From Anaerolineae bacterium (GTDB lineage: Bacteria; Chloroflexota; Anaerolineae; JAADDB01): a DNA stretch of 27,856 nt. The notes below the pieces were generated by a model, which did not search any database, was not told the origin of the DNA, and worked only from the letters and a program-made list of their open reading frames with translations. Positions within the stretch are counted from its first letter, which is position 1; every line of letters begins with the position of its first letter. The position numbers and the translations under genes were made by a program. The stretch covers positions 1 through 27,856 of the forward strand of contig WGAA01000105.1 in NCBI GenBank assembly GCA_015489285.1, given 5' to 3'. Positions 16,601 through 21,221 of this stretch are shown here, one piece after another.

Positions 16601-17165
16601 GGACGGCCAGGACGAGAGCCGGGAGGACGATGTGCGCGTCCCAGCCGAATCCCCCGACGGGGAGGAGGGGTTTGCCGGTGTGCTTCGTGTAGGCAAGAGC
16701 GGCGAGTTGCAGCACGAGCGCCAGGAGGAAGCTGGGCAGGGAGAGTCCTACGGTGGCGAGGATGACCGCGGAGAGGCGGGCGCGCTGGCTACGGCGATAT
16801 GCGGCCCAACTGCCCAGGAGGAATCCCAAAAGTCCGCCCAGGCCCAGGGAAACGGCCAGCAGGCCCACACTGCGAGGAAGCACCCGGGCGATGATCTGGA
16901 TCACCGGGCCGCGACGGCTGGTCCCTACGGAGATGAACGCGGTCCCCAGGTCCCCCCGGACCGCGTGGGCCAGGTAGCTGGCCGTGGATTGGGCAGCATA
17001 GCGGAGCGCCGCGACCAAGGGAATGCCCCGCGCCATGCTCAGGCCGAAGAACGTCACGTAGATGAGGAAGATGAGGATGAGCAGCGCGTACGCCAGACGG
17101 GCGATGACGTATTGAAGCCACCTTGTAGGGAGTTTGAGGCGTAATTCGTTTTTCACCGTATCCAC
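13611..17165 (-). CDS. Fusion protein: DppB-like permease + DppC-like permease + catalytically dead M28-peptidase-like domain
   Basis: A single 1184-codon frame. Residues 18-310 are a DppB-like permease with EAA loop 'ALAKGLTLRQVRWRHILRN', ending 'LLSRILDPRLQ'. A linker follows at 311-375. Residues 376-668 are a DppC-like permease with 'YPLGTDMLGRDILSLLLAGA' at 436-455 and EAA loop 'SAHVLGLHPVEILWRHVLPN'. An extra helix at about 682-700 should place the rest outside the cell. Residues 715-1184 resemble an M28 aminopeptidase with a PA-like insert ('WQGRRIGTPAADAAANYVADQF', 'GALDNASGVATMLELVRS', 'TPEDTPDRI'). Key M28 residues are replaced: the HxD His is Asn988, the Glu-Glu pair is Tyr-Gly (1040-1041), a later Asp is Arg1077 and the final His is Leu1150. 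Only Asp1006 remains. It probably imports a peptide-like solute, with the extracellular domain perhaps binding it. GTG 17165 or GTG 17156 could be the start. Confidence 0.88.
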   Translation of the reverse strand: MDTVKNELRLKLPTRWLQYVIARLAYALLILIFLIYVTFFGLSMARGIPLVAALRYAAQSTASYLAHAVRGDLGTAFISVGTSRRGPVIQIIARVLPRSVGLLAVSLGLGGLLGFLLGSWAAYRRSQRARLSAVILATVGLSLPSFLLALVLQLAALAYTKHTGKPLLPVGGFGWDAHIVLPALVLAVRPLAQVARITTVVISDIQEQDFVRTALAKGLTLRQVRWRHILRNAWVPLLTAWLVSLQFSLSSLPVVEVYFGWGGIGHALLRAIARKDDLLAVPLIFALGVFFLVVNGLIDLLSRILDPRLQEAATHLGGTSWDWRGTLVDLWDRLRERLSHLFRWEGRSPVGGKAPKKAYSPDEAAAARRAFRRRQWIRGTLGNPAFVLGGLIVFALLVTYFIGPAITPHNPYTTVGLRMINGKLKSPPFPPSAEYPLGTDMLGRDILSLLLAGARQTLTLAFLIVLGRLLVGTVLGLLAGWHAGSRGDALILDLAAIISSFPALLLAMILILAIGIRQGMKPFVIALTVVGWGQVMQTVRAETRQIRSQPYIESAHVLGLHPVEILWRHVLPNVLPTLIVITSLEMAGTLLLLGELGFVGIFLGGGAFAEIFVGSDPYHYSDVPEWAALLSNVRQYARTYPWVGIYPALTFGLAILGFNLFGEGLRRLIQDIRLSFARLWSRWTLAVLVGGYVAIGWVLGNTGPIAIYKDTAKAFDGEKALAHITTLAQPQWQGRRIGTPAADAAANYVADQFQALGLQPAGKNFTYFLTVKRDFFELTEPPTLALVDDAGNVIENLRYRDDFAVLPTLRFNAGEGEGPLAVVGFGPLSKVEGRMGIGIFAPALDRIDSEGKVLLLLEDIPPTMWRRRLQAMTLVVTDDPRKLKRGYVYSANSPYAPEYKPMDGAPMFYISKEAADRLLARVGGSVDYFRKRARALGPDEIRVWETNLHLRGRIVGRIHKKVPVKHVIGHWPGTSERLSENLIVVMANYDGIGVDELGQWYPGALDNASGVATMLELVRSWKEAGYEPKKTFLFVAYAAYGFDYGKRPNPEPNVKQILGAKFGFSTSYKKEAIVQLRGLGAERTLLVSTGGSQHLARLMERAGKQAGVKVKRVDKDLDISVIYKGGKAAFKGQEAPTVHLRGGGWDRYALTPEDTPDRIRPTDLQKLGQAISIALQVLGREVSY

Positions 17166-17191
17166 CTTGGCCAGGAGGTGCGTTCGGTGGT

Positions 17192-17220
17192 ATTGTACCC
17201 GAGGGGGGCTAAGGGGCGAA
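17192..17220 (-). promoter_or_regulatory. Candidate promoter of the fused permease-rib-cof operon
   Basis: On the minus strand TACAAT (17192-17197) is preceded at 17 bases by TTCGCC (17215-17220), a weak -35. The start would be near 17185, so the leader before the GTG is only about 20-30 nt. Confidence 0.4.
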
Positions 17221-17345
17221 ATCCTGCGGTTTCTCGCCCAGGGTCGTCAGGCGTCAGGCGCCGGTGAGAACGTCGGCGCGTTAGGATGGAGCTCGGCGGT
17301 ATATTCGTAATTCGTGATGCGTAATGCGTAACGTCACTCGTCATT

Positions 17346-17467
17346 CGTCATGCGTCAGGCGCTAGGGGGGAAGTCGGCGCTGCAGGCGCATCGTGGCGTG
17401 ATGACGTGATGCGTGATACGTAATGCGTAACTTGGAGAGTGGGTTGGCGCTGTAGGGTCAACCTTGT
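17346..17467 (+). repeat. Diverged direct repeat, copy 1 (238-bp period)
   Basis: It starts with CGTCATGCGTCAGGCGCTAG (17346-17365) and contains a 30-base block (17404-17433) that is identical in copy 2. It ends in GGTTGGC...CTGTAG and ACCTTGT. The elements recur in the same order 237-238 bases later, so a segment carrying heptamer runs was duplicated as a unit. Confidence 0.75.
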
Positions 17468-17583
17468 GTGCGCGCCAACCAATTACTCGTTACTCGTCAC
17501 TCGTTAGCCGGAGGCCGCAGGCCTTCGCTAGGATGAGCCGGGCGGTTTAGCGCCCGGCGCTGCTCATGACGTCATCCGTCACC

Positions 17584-17704
17584 CGTCATGCGTCAGGCGC
17601 TAGGGGGAATTGGCGGGGTTGGATGGAGATCGGCATTGGGGACGTGATGCGTGATACGTAATGCGTAACTTGAAGATAGGTTGGCTCTGTAGCGATCACC
17701 TTGT
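17584..17704 (+). repeat. Diverged direct repeat, copy 2 (238-bp period)
   Basis: The counterpart of the repeat at 17346. The 26-base start (17584-17609) and the 30-base block (17642-17671) are the conserved anchors, while the bases between them have diverged. Confidence 0.75.
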
Positions 17705-17843
17705 CTTCGCGCCGGCCTTTTAATCGTTAATTGTCAATCGTTAATCGTTGTCTTCCCACGTCAGTCGGTTACTCGTTACTCGTCACTCGTTACCCGTGAT
17801 GCGTAAGCTGAGACCGGGTTGGCGACTCGGGAGGAGGAGAAAG

Positions 17844-18392
17844 GTGAGGGGATTGATCCTTCCACAAGGGATATGCAAAGCGATGTTGGGTCACGTGCGA
17901 CGGGAGTATCCCAAGGAAGCGTGTGGCCTTCTCCTGGGCCGCGGGAAGGAGATCACCCGAATTTTGATGGGGCGCAACGTGGCCCGGAACCCTTACCGTG
18001 ATTTCCTCCTCGACGCGGAGACGCTGTTACGTCAAATGGACTACGAGACCGCGGGGGAGTCCCTCTTGGCCATTTACCATTCCCATCCCCATTCCCCTCC
18101 CGTCCCTTCGGCCGTGGACGCCCGCTTGCTCACGTACCCGGAAGTCGTCCACATCATTTGCTCTCTCCAGAACCCCCTACATGTGCGGGTTCGGGGATGG
18201 CGTCTCCACGTGGAGGCGGAGGACGCGTGCCGTTCCCTCCCCACGGGCCTCGCGGCGGTGCCCGGGCGGGCGGGGTTATGGGCCCGTTACGATCCTGTGA
18301 GCCCCCAGGAGGGACGGTATACCCTGGCCTGGCGAACGAACGGCGGCTTTCGCTGTCGCGTCGTCCACATGAGGGAAGTTCCCCTGGTGTAG
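17844..18392 (+). CDS. M67/JAMM family metallopeptidase (Mec+-like)
   Basis: JAMM zinc proteases cleave after the C-terminal Gly-Gly of ubiquitin-like or sulfur-carrier proteins. Counting from GTG 17844, the 182-residue protein has the full signature: Glu25 in 'YPKEACGLLLG', then H79-S80-H81-P82 with Ser89 and Asp92 (H-x-H-x10-D). The frame is open back to 17748, but that part is translated heptamer repeat. GTG 17844 has GGAGGAGGAG directly upstream and gives the usual family N terminus. The next gene is a CysM-like cysteine synthase. In mycobacteria Mec+ (a JAMM protease) releases cysteine from CysO-Cys made by CysM, so a similar role is a reasonable inference. A rather long C-terminal tail of about 55 residues is not recognised. 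Confidence 0.85.
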   Translation: MRGLILPQGICKAMLGHVRREYPKEACGLLLGRGKEITRILMGRNVARNPYRDFLLDAETLLRQMDYETAGESLLAIYHSHPHSPPVPSAVDARLLTYPEVVHIICSLQNPLHVRVRGWRLHVEAEDACRSLPTGLAAVPGRAGLWARYDPVSPQEGRYTLAWRTNGGFRCRVVHMREVPLV

Positions 18393-18404
18393 CGTGCTTA
18401 AGTC

Positions 18405-18438
18405 GGCCCAGCGAAAATTTGCCTCCTGGGCCCTTTTT
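18405..18438 (+). terminator. Intrinsic terminator after the JAMM gene
   Basis: A stem GGCCCAG (18405-18411) / CTGGGCC (18426-18432) has a 14-base loop and is followed by CTTTTT. It lies 12 bases after the stop codon. Confidence 0.75.
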
Positions 18439-18447
18439 GTTTATACT
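18419..18447 (+). promoter_or_regulatory. Candidate promoter of the cysM-like leader
   Basis: TTGCCT (18419-18424) and TATACT (18442-18447) are 17 bases apart. The same -35 hexamer is used by the tRNA-Thr promoter of this window. The start would be near 18454. The promoter overlaps the terminator of the preceding gene. An alternative TTGACA at 18447-18452 lacks a good -10. Confidence 0.5.
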
Positions 18448-18453
18448 TGACAC

Positions 18454-18712
18454 ACCATGAAGCACAGGGATGCACGGACGGTAACGGTTTTCTATACGTG
18501 TGTGTTCACCTGCTCCTGTACCGGGCGGGTGTAGTCGGCGCGGCCGATTGCACCCGCAACGGATGCCGGAGCGGTGAGTCGCGTGTGCACCCAGTGCGGG
18601 ATATTCGCAGAAAATAAGCAATAAAGGGACCAGAGGGTCCCTACATGGGGAATAACCGAATACATGACGACACATGGGGCTCACCGCCCGAAGAGGGTGG
18701 TGAGCCCTTTTT
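18454..18712 (+). ncRNA. Structured 5' leader of the cysM-like gene, possible riboswitch or attenuator
   Basis: About 260 non-coding bases before the cysM-like gene contain nested pairing. A 10-bp stem with one bulge (18506-18516 with 18568-18577) encloses a 15-bp hairpin (18525-18539 with 18543-18557, two G-U pairs, GCG loop). A separate 7-bp hairpin follows (18625-18631 with 18636-18642), and the leader ends with a perfect intrinsic terminator 23 bases before the start codon. This is the layout of a transcription-attenuating leader. It lacks the SAM-I core, T-box sequence and B12 box that I would recognise. The ligand, if any, is unknown. It could instead be an independent small RNA. Confidence 0.55.
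18677..18712 (+). terminator. Intrinsic terminator in the cysM-like leader
   Basis: A stem GGGCTCACC (18677-18685) / GGTGAGCCC (18699-18707) is extended by four inner pairs and followed by five T (18708-18712). It lies before the ribosome site of the cysM-like gene, so it must be conditional or leaky if that gene is read from the upstream promoter. Confidence 0.85.
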
Positions 18713-18735
18713 GTTACCCGAGAAAGGAGGAAAAC

Positions 18736-19677
18736 ATGTGGCGAGAACTCACAAAATCGTATGACCGACAACAACGGGATGAGCACCATATTTTGGCGCA
18801 GATCGGGAACACCCCCTTACTTCGTCTGCGCCGTTTGGCTCCGGAGAACCCCCGCGTCCAAATTTACGCCAAAGCGGAGTGGTTCAACCCCGGCGGCTCC
18901 ATCAAGGACCGCCCGGCCCTTCGCATTATCGAGGAGGCGGAACGCCAGGGCACGTTGAGGCCCGGGAAGACCATCATCGATGCCACCTCGGGCAACACGG
19001 GAATCGGGTATGCGCTGGTAGGCGCGGCCAAGGGCTATCCCGTCACCCTGGTCATGCCCGCGGGGGTCACCGTGGAGCGGAAGCGCATCGTGCAGGCTTA
19101 CGGGGCCGAACTCATCGAAACCCCGGCAGAGGAGGGGATCGACGGGGCCATCCGCTTCGTCCACGACCTGGTGGCCCGCTACCCCGAGCGTTACTTCCAC
19201 GCGGACCAGTACAATAACCCCGCCAATTGGCGGGCTCACTACGAGACCACAGGCCCGGAGATCTGGACGCAGACGGACGGGCGCATTACCCACTTTGTTG
19301 CCGGCCTGGGCACGACGGGGACCATGACGGGGGTGGGGCGATTTTTGCGGGAGATGAACCCCGATGTGTGCCTGGTCGGCGTTCAACCCATCGACGGGAA
19401 ACAGGGGATCGAGGGGTTGAAGCATTTGGCCAGTTCCCTGGTCCCGGGAATCTGGGATCCCGCACTGCCGGATTTGCTCATTCACGTGGCCCGGGAGGAT
19501 GTGTGGGAGATGGCCCGGCGTCTGGCGCGAATCGAGGGGTGGTTCGTGGGCCTTTCCGCTGCCGCGGCGATCCTCGCCTCACTGCGCCTTGCCGACACGT
19601 TGGATGAGGCGACCATTGTGACCGTGTTGCCCGATGCGGGCCTCAAATACGTGAGCCTGGGAATTTGGGGAACATGA
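18736..19677 (+). CDS. cysM: Cysteine synthase, CysM-like (PLP-dependent)
   Basis: A PLP enzyme that makes cysteine from an activated serine and a sulfur donor. The 313-residue protein starts at ATG 18736 behind AAGGAGG. It has the PLP lysine Lys57 in 'NPGGSIKDRP', the substrate loop 'TSGNTGIGYA', and the phosphate-binding 'GLGTTGTMTGVGRFLREM'. The 'GGSIKDRPALRIIEEAE' wording is closer to CysM/CysO-dependent synthases than to CysK ('NPLGSVKDR'). Together with the upstream JAMM protease gene this suggests the thiocarboxylated-carrier (CysO) route with O-phosphoserine, but no CysO-like gene is visible nearby. Ordinary O-acetylserine sulfhydrylase activity remains possible. Confidence 0.9.
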   Translation: MWRELTKSYDRQQRDEHHILAQIGNTPLLRLRRLAPENPRVQIYAKAEWFNPGGSIKDRPALRIIEEAERQGTLRPGKTIIDATSGNTGIGYALVGAAKGYPVTLVMPAGVTVERKRIVQAYGAELIETPAEEGIDGAIRFVHDLVARYPERYFHADQYNNPANWRAHYETTGPEIWTQTDGRITHFVAGLGTTGTMTGVGRFLREMNPDVCLVGVQPIDGKQGIEGLKHLASSLVPGIWDPALPDLLIHVAREDVWEMARRLARIEGWFVGLSAAAAILASLRLADTLDEATIVTVLPDAGLKYVSLGIWGT

Positions 19678-19800
19678 TCGGGATCAGTGCACCGGGGGAG
19701 GGGATGGGCTTTAATAGAAGTGTGGCAAGTTAAGAACAGCCTAACTCTAAGGGAAAGGTCCGCTTCACTTGCTACGCTCTCCTCCTGGTGTGGTGTGCTG

Positions 19801-19824
19801 GGGCCCGGGATGATTCCCGGGCCC
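19801..19824. terminator. Hairpin between the cysM-like gene and rnc
   Basis: A perfect 10-bp stem GGGCCCGGGA / TCCCGGGCCC (19801-19810 with 19815-19824) with a TGAT loop is followed on the plus strand by TCCTACTTTATT. It sits between convergent genes. The 123 bases before it, from the cysM-like stop, show nothing further. Confidence 0.7.
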
Positions 19825-19831
19825 TCCTACT

Positions 19832-20623
19832 TTATTCCCCGTCGTTGTTTCCCCCATCGCGCGAGGGGGTGTTCCCCTCCGGTGTTTCCTCGGAGGCCTT
19901 TTGTTTGGCCTGGAAGGCGGCCAGGGCGTCTCCCAGGCGCTCGTCCCGGTGGCGTAGCGCGTCCTCGGCTGCGGCCCGCGCGGCCGCCTGCTTCGACCCG
20001 CCCCGCCCCCGACCGGCCATCACGTCCCCGACGTATACTTCCACCGTGAACACCTTCGCGTGGTCCGGCCCCTCCTCCCCGGTGGTCACGTACCGGGGCG
20101 TTTGGTGGAGGGTGGCCTGAGCCCACTCCTGGAGTCGGGTCTTCGCGTCTTTCGTCATGGCCTGTTCCAGCGCCCGATCCAACGCCTGTCGGACGAATTG
20201 GAGGACGAACTCGCGCGTGGGCTCCAATCCCTTGTCCAGGTAAATGGCCCCCACCAGGGCTTCGAAGGCCGCGCACAGGGTGGCATCTCGCTCCCGTCCT
20301 CCACTTTGTTCCTCCCCGGCCCCCATAATCAGGACGTCTCCCAGGCGAATTTGGCGGGCAAAGGAAGCCAGGGCTTCCTTCCTCACCAGATTCGAGCGAA
20401 TGGCCGTGAGCATCCCCTCGGACATCTCCGGGAACTTGTGATACAGATACTCGGCAACGATGCAATCGATGACCGCATCGCCCAGGAACTCCAGCCGTTC
20501 GTTGTCCTCCCACCCGGGATATCCGACCTCGTTGAGGTAGGAACGATGGGTCAACGCGCGCTGTAACAGGCTTTTGTCCCGGAACACAACACCGATGGTC
20601 TGTTCAGCTTCTTCCAGCCGCAT
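19832..20623 (-). CDS. rnc: Ribonuclease III
   Basis: Cleaves double-stranded RNA, for example in rRNA precursor processing. The 263 residues contain the catalytic signature 'NERLEFLGDAVIDCIVAEYLY', the second acidic cluster 'CAAFEALVGAIYLDKG', and a C-terminal double-stranded RNA-binding domain ('AKTRLQEWAQ' to 'KQAAARAAAEDAL'). A polar tail of about 35 residues follows. The gene starts within the last bases of the DUF971 gene (20-base overlap), so both are co-translated. The promoter with a perfect TATAAT lies upstream of that gene. Confidence 0.96.
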   Translation of the reverse strand: MRLEEAEQTIGVVFRDKSLLQRALTHRSYLNEVGYPGWEDNERLEFLGDAVIDCIVAEYLYHKFPEMSEGMLTAIRSNLVRKEALASFARQIRLGDVLIMGAGEEQSGGRERDATLCAAFEALVGAIYLDKGLEPTREFVLQFVRQALDRALEQAMTKDAKTRLQEWAQATLHQTPRYVTTGEEGPDHAKVFTVEVYVGDVMAGRGRGGSKQAAARAAAEDALRHRDERLGDALAAFQAKQKASEETPEGNTPSRDGGNNDGE

Positions 20624-21008
20624 GGGACTTTTCCGCCTCCTCCTGTGCTAAGGCTTCTGCGTCACCGTAACGGAGCGAACACTCCTCACAAGGGCACAGG
20701 GCCCGCAGGTATTCCCACGTGTATATCCCCGCGTGATGGCCGTCATCCCAGAAAAACTGGATGGCGTAATTCCCCACGAGGACCGCGTGTTCCACCTTCC
20801 AGGGGCGAACGGGTTCCCGTAGGAAAGCCAAGCGATCCGGGGGACCTCCCATGTTCTCATGTCCTCCCTGGCACTCGGCACACGGACACACGGTCCGCAG
20901 GTGACTCAGGGGGTACACGCTGCGGTGCCCGTCCATCCATATGATCTCCATGTAATCCTCTTCTCTGTTGACCGTGATGTGGCGGGGCATGGGCTTCTCT
21001 TCTGCCAT
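20604..21008 (-). CDS. DUF971 (GBBH-like N-terminal domain) protein with two CPCxEC motifs
   Basis: A 134-residue protein starting at ATG 21008, chosen because AAAGGAGGTGG lies upstream and the longer frame to 21140 would run through the promoter. It is an internal duplication: 'WMDGHRSVYPLSHLRTVCPC' (24-43) and 'WDDGHHAGIYTWEYLRALCPC' (87-107, last base omitted from comparison) share W-x-DGH, L-R and the CPCxEC ending. Cys41, 43, 46 and Cys105, 107, 110 could bind zinc or an iron-sulfur cluster. Related domains occur in gamma-butyrobetaine hydroxylase N termini and beside Mrp/ApbC ATPases, but the biochemical role is not known to me. It overlaps rnc by 20 bases. Confidence 0.85.
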   Translation of the reverse strand: MAEEKPMPRHITVNREEDYMEIIWMDGHRSVYPLSHLRTVCPCAECQGGHENMGGPPDRLAFLREPVRPWKVEHAVLVGNYAIQFFWDDGHHAGIYTWEYLRALCPCEECSLRYGDAEALAQEEAEKSHAAGRS

Positions 21009-21044
21009 GTGGGTCACCACCTCCTTTCGAGGATAAGATAGTTG

Positions 21045-21073
21045 ATTATACTGCCGATCTCCGGATGCCTCGA
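21045..21073 (-). promoter_or_regulatory. Promoter of the DUF971-rnc operon
   Basis: On the minus strand a perfect TATAAT (21045-21050) lies 17 bases from TCGAGG (21068-21073). The leader would be about 30 nt. Confidence 0.6.
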
Positions 21074-21081
21074 AATGCGAC

Positions 21082-21108
21082 GTGGCGGTTACAAAGGCCC
21101 ACCGCCAC
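21082..21108. promoter_or_regulatory. Inverted repeat between two divergent promoters
   Basis: A perfect 8-bp inverted repeat GTGGCGGT / ACCGCCAC (21082-21089 with 21101-21108) with an 11-base spacer lies between the leftward and rightward -35 boxes. It could be an operator for either side, but no protein is identified. Confidence 0.4.
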
Positions 21109-21133
21109 GATACCGGGGCCTTTCTGCGATCTT

Positions 21134-21162
21134 TTGACAATTTGGTCGAGCCTTCCTATAAT
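21134..21162 (+). promoter_or_regulatory. Perfect-consensus sigma-70 promoter of the second transporter operon
   Basis: TTGACA (21134-21139) and TATAAT (21157-21162) are separated by 17 bases, an exact consensus promoter. The start near 21169 gives a leader of about 53 nt before the chimeric SBP gene. Confidence 0.9.
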
Positions 21163-21221
21163 GAAACACCCTTTCCCCCAGAATGGATTCCGCAGCATAA
21201 GCTCAGAAAGGAGGGGATGTC

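Larger units (their letters stand above)
17225..17830. repeat. Intergenic region of degenerate heptanucleotide repeats
   Basis: About 600 bases without a gene hold runs of a 7-base unit. One form is GTRATGC/GTRATAC (17303-17332, 17406-17431, 17644-17669, 17797-17804) and another is close to CGTTACT/CGTCACT/CGTCATT (17334-17360, 17484-17507, 17572-17600, 17722-17748, 17767-17795). The second form is roughly the opposite orientation of the first, so neighbouring runs can pair imperfectly. One perfect 6+6 bp hairpin (ATGAGC and CGGGCG arms, 17533-17567) is embedded. No CRISPR-like spacing, transposase remnant or ORF is supported. The same motif appears again at 23782-23830. Confidence 0.8.

Noticed and set aside
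17225..17830. CRISPR array
   Set aside because: The repeated units are 7 bases and contiguous, change orientation, and have no regular spacers; no cas gene is nearby.
17748..17843. N-terminal extension of the JAMM protein
   Set aside because: It translates heptamer repeat DNA. The GTG at 17844 has a strong ribosome site and fits the family.
18454..18712. T-box, cobalamin or SAM riboswitch
   Set aside because: An AGGGTGG string occurs only in the 3' arm of the terminator, not as a T-box before it. The B12 box and SAM-I core are absent; 'CCCGCAAC' alone is not enough.
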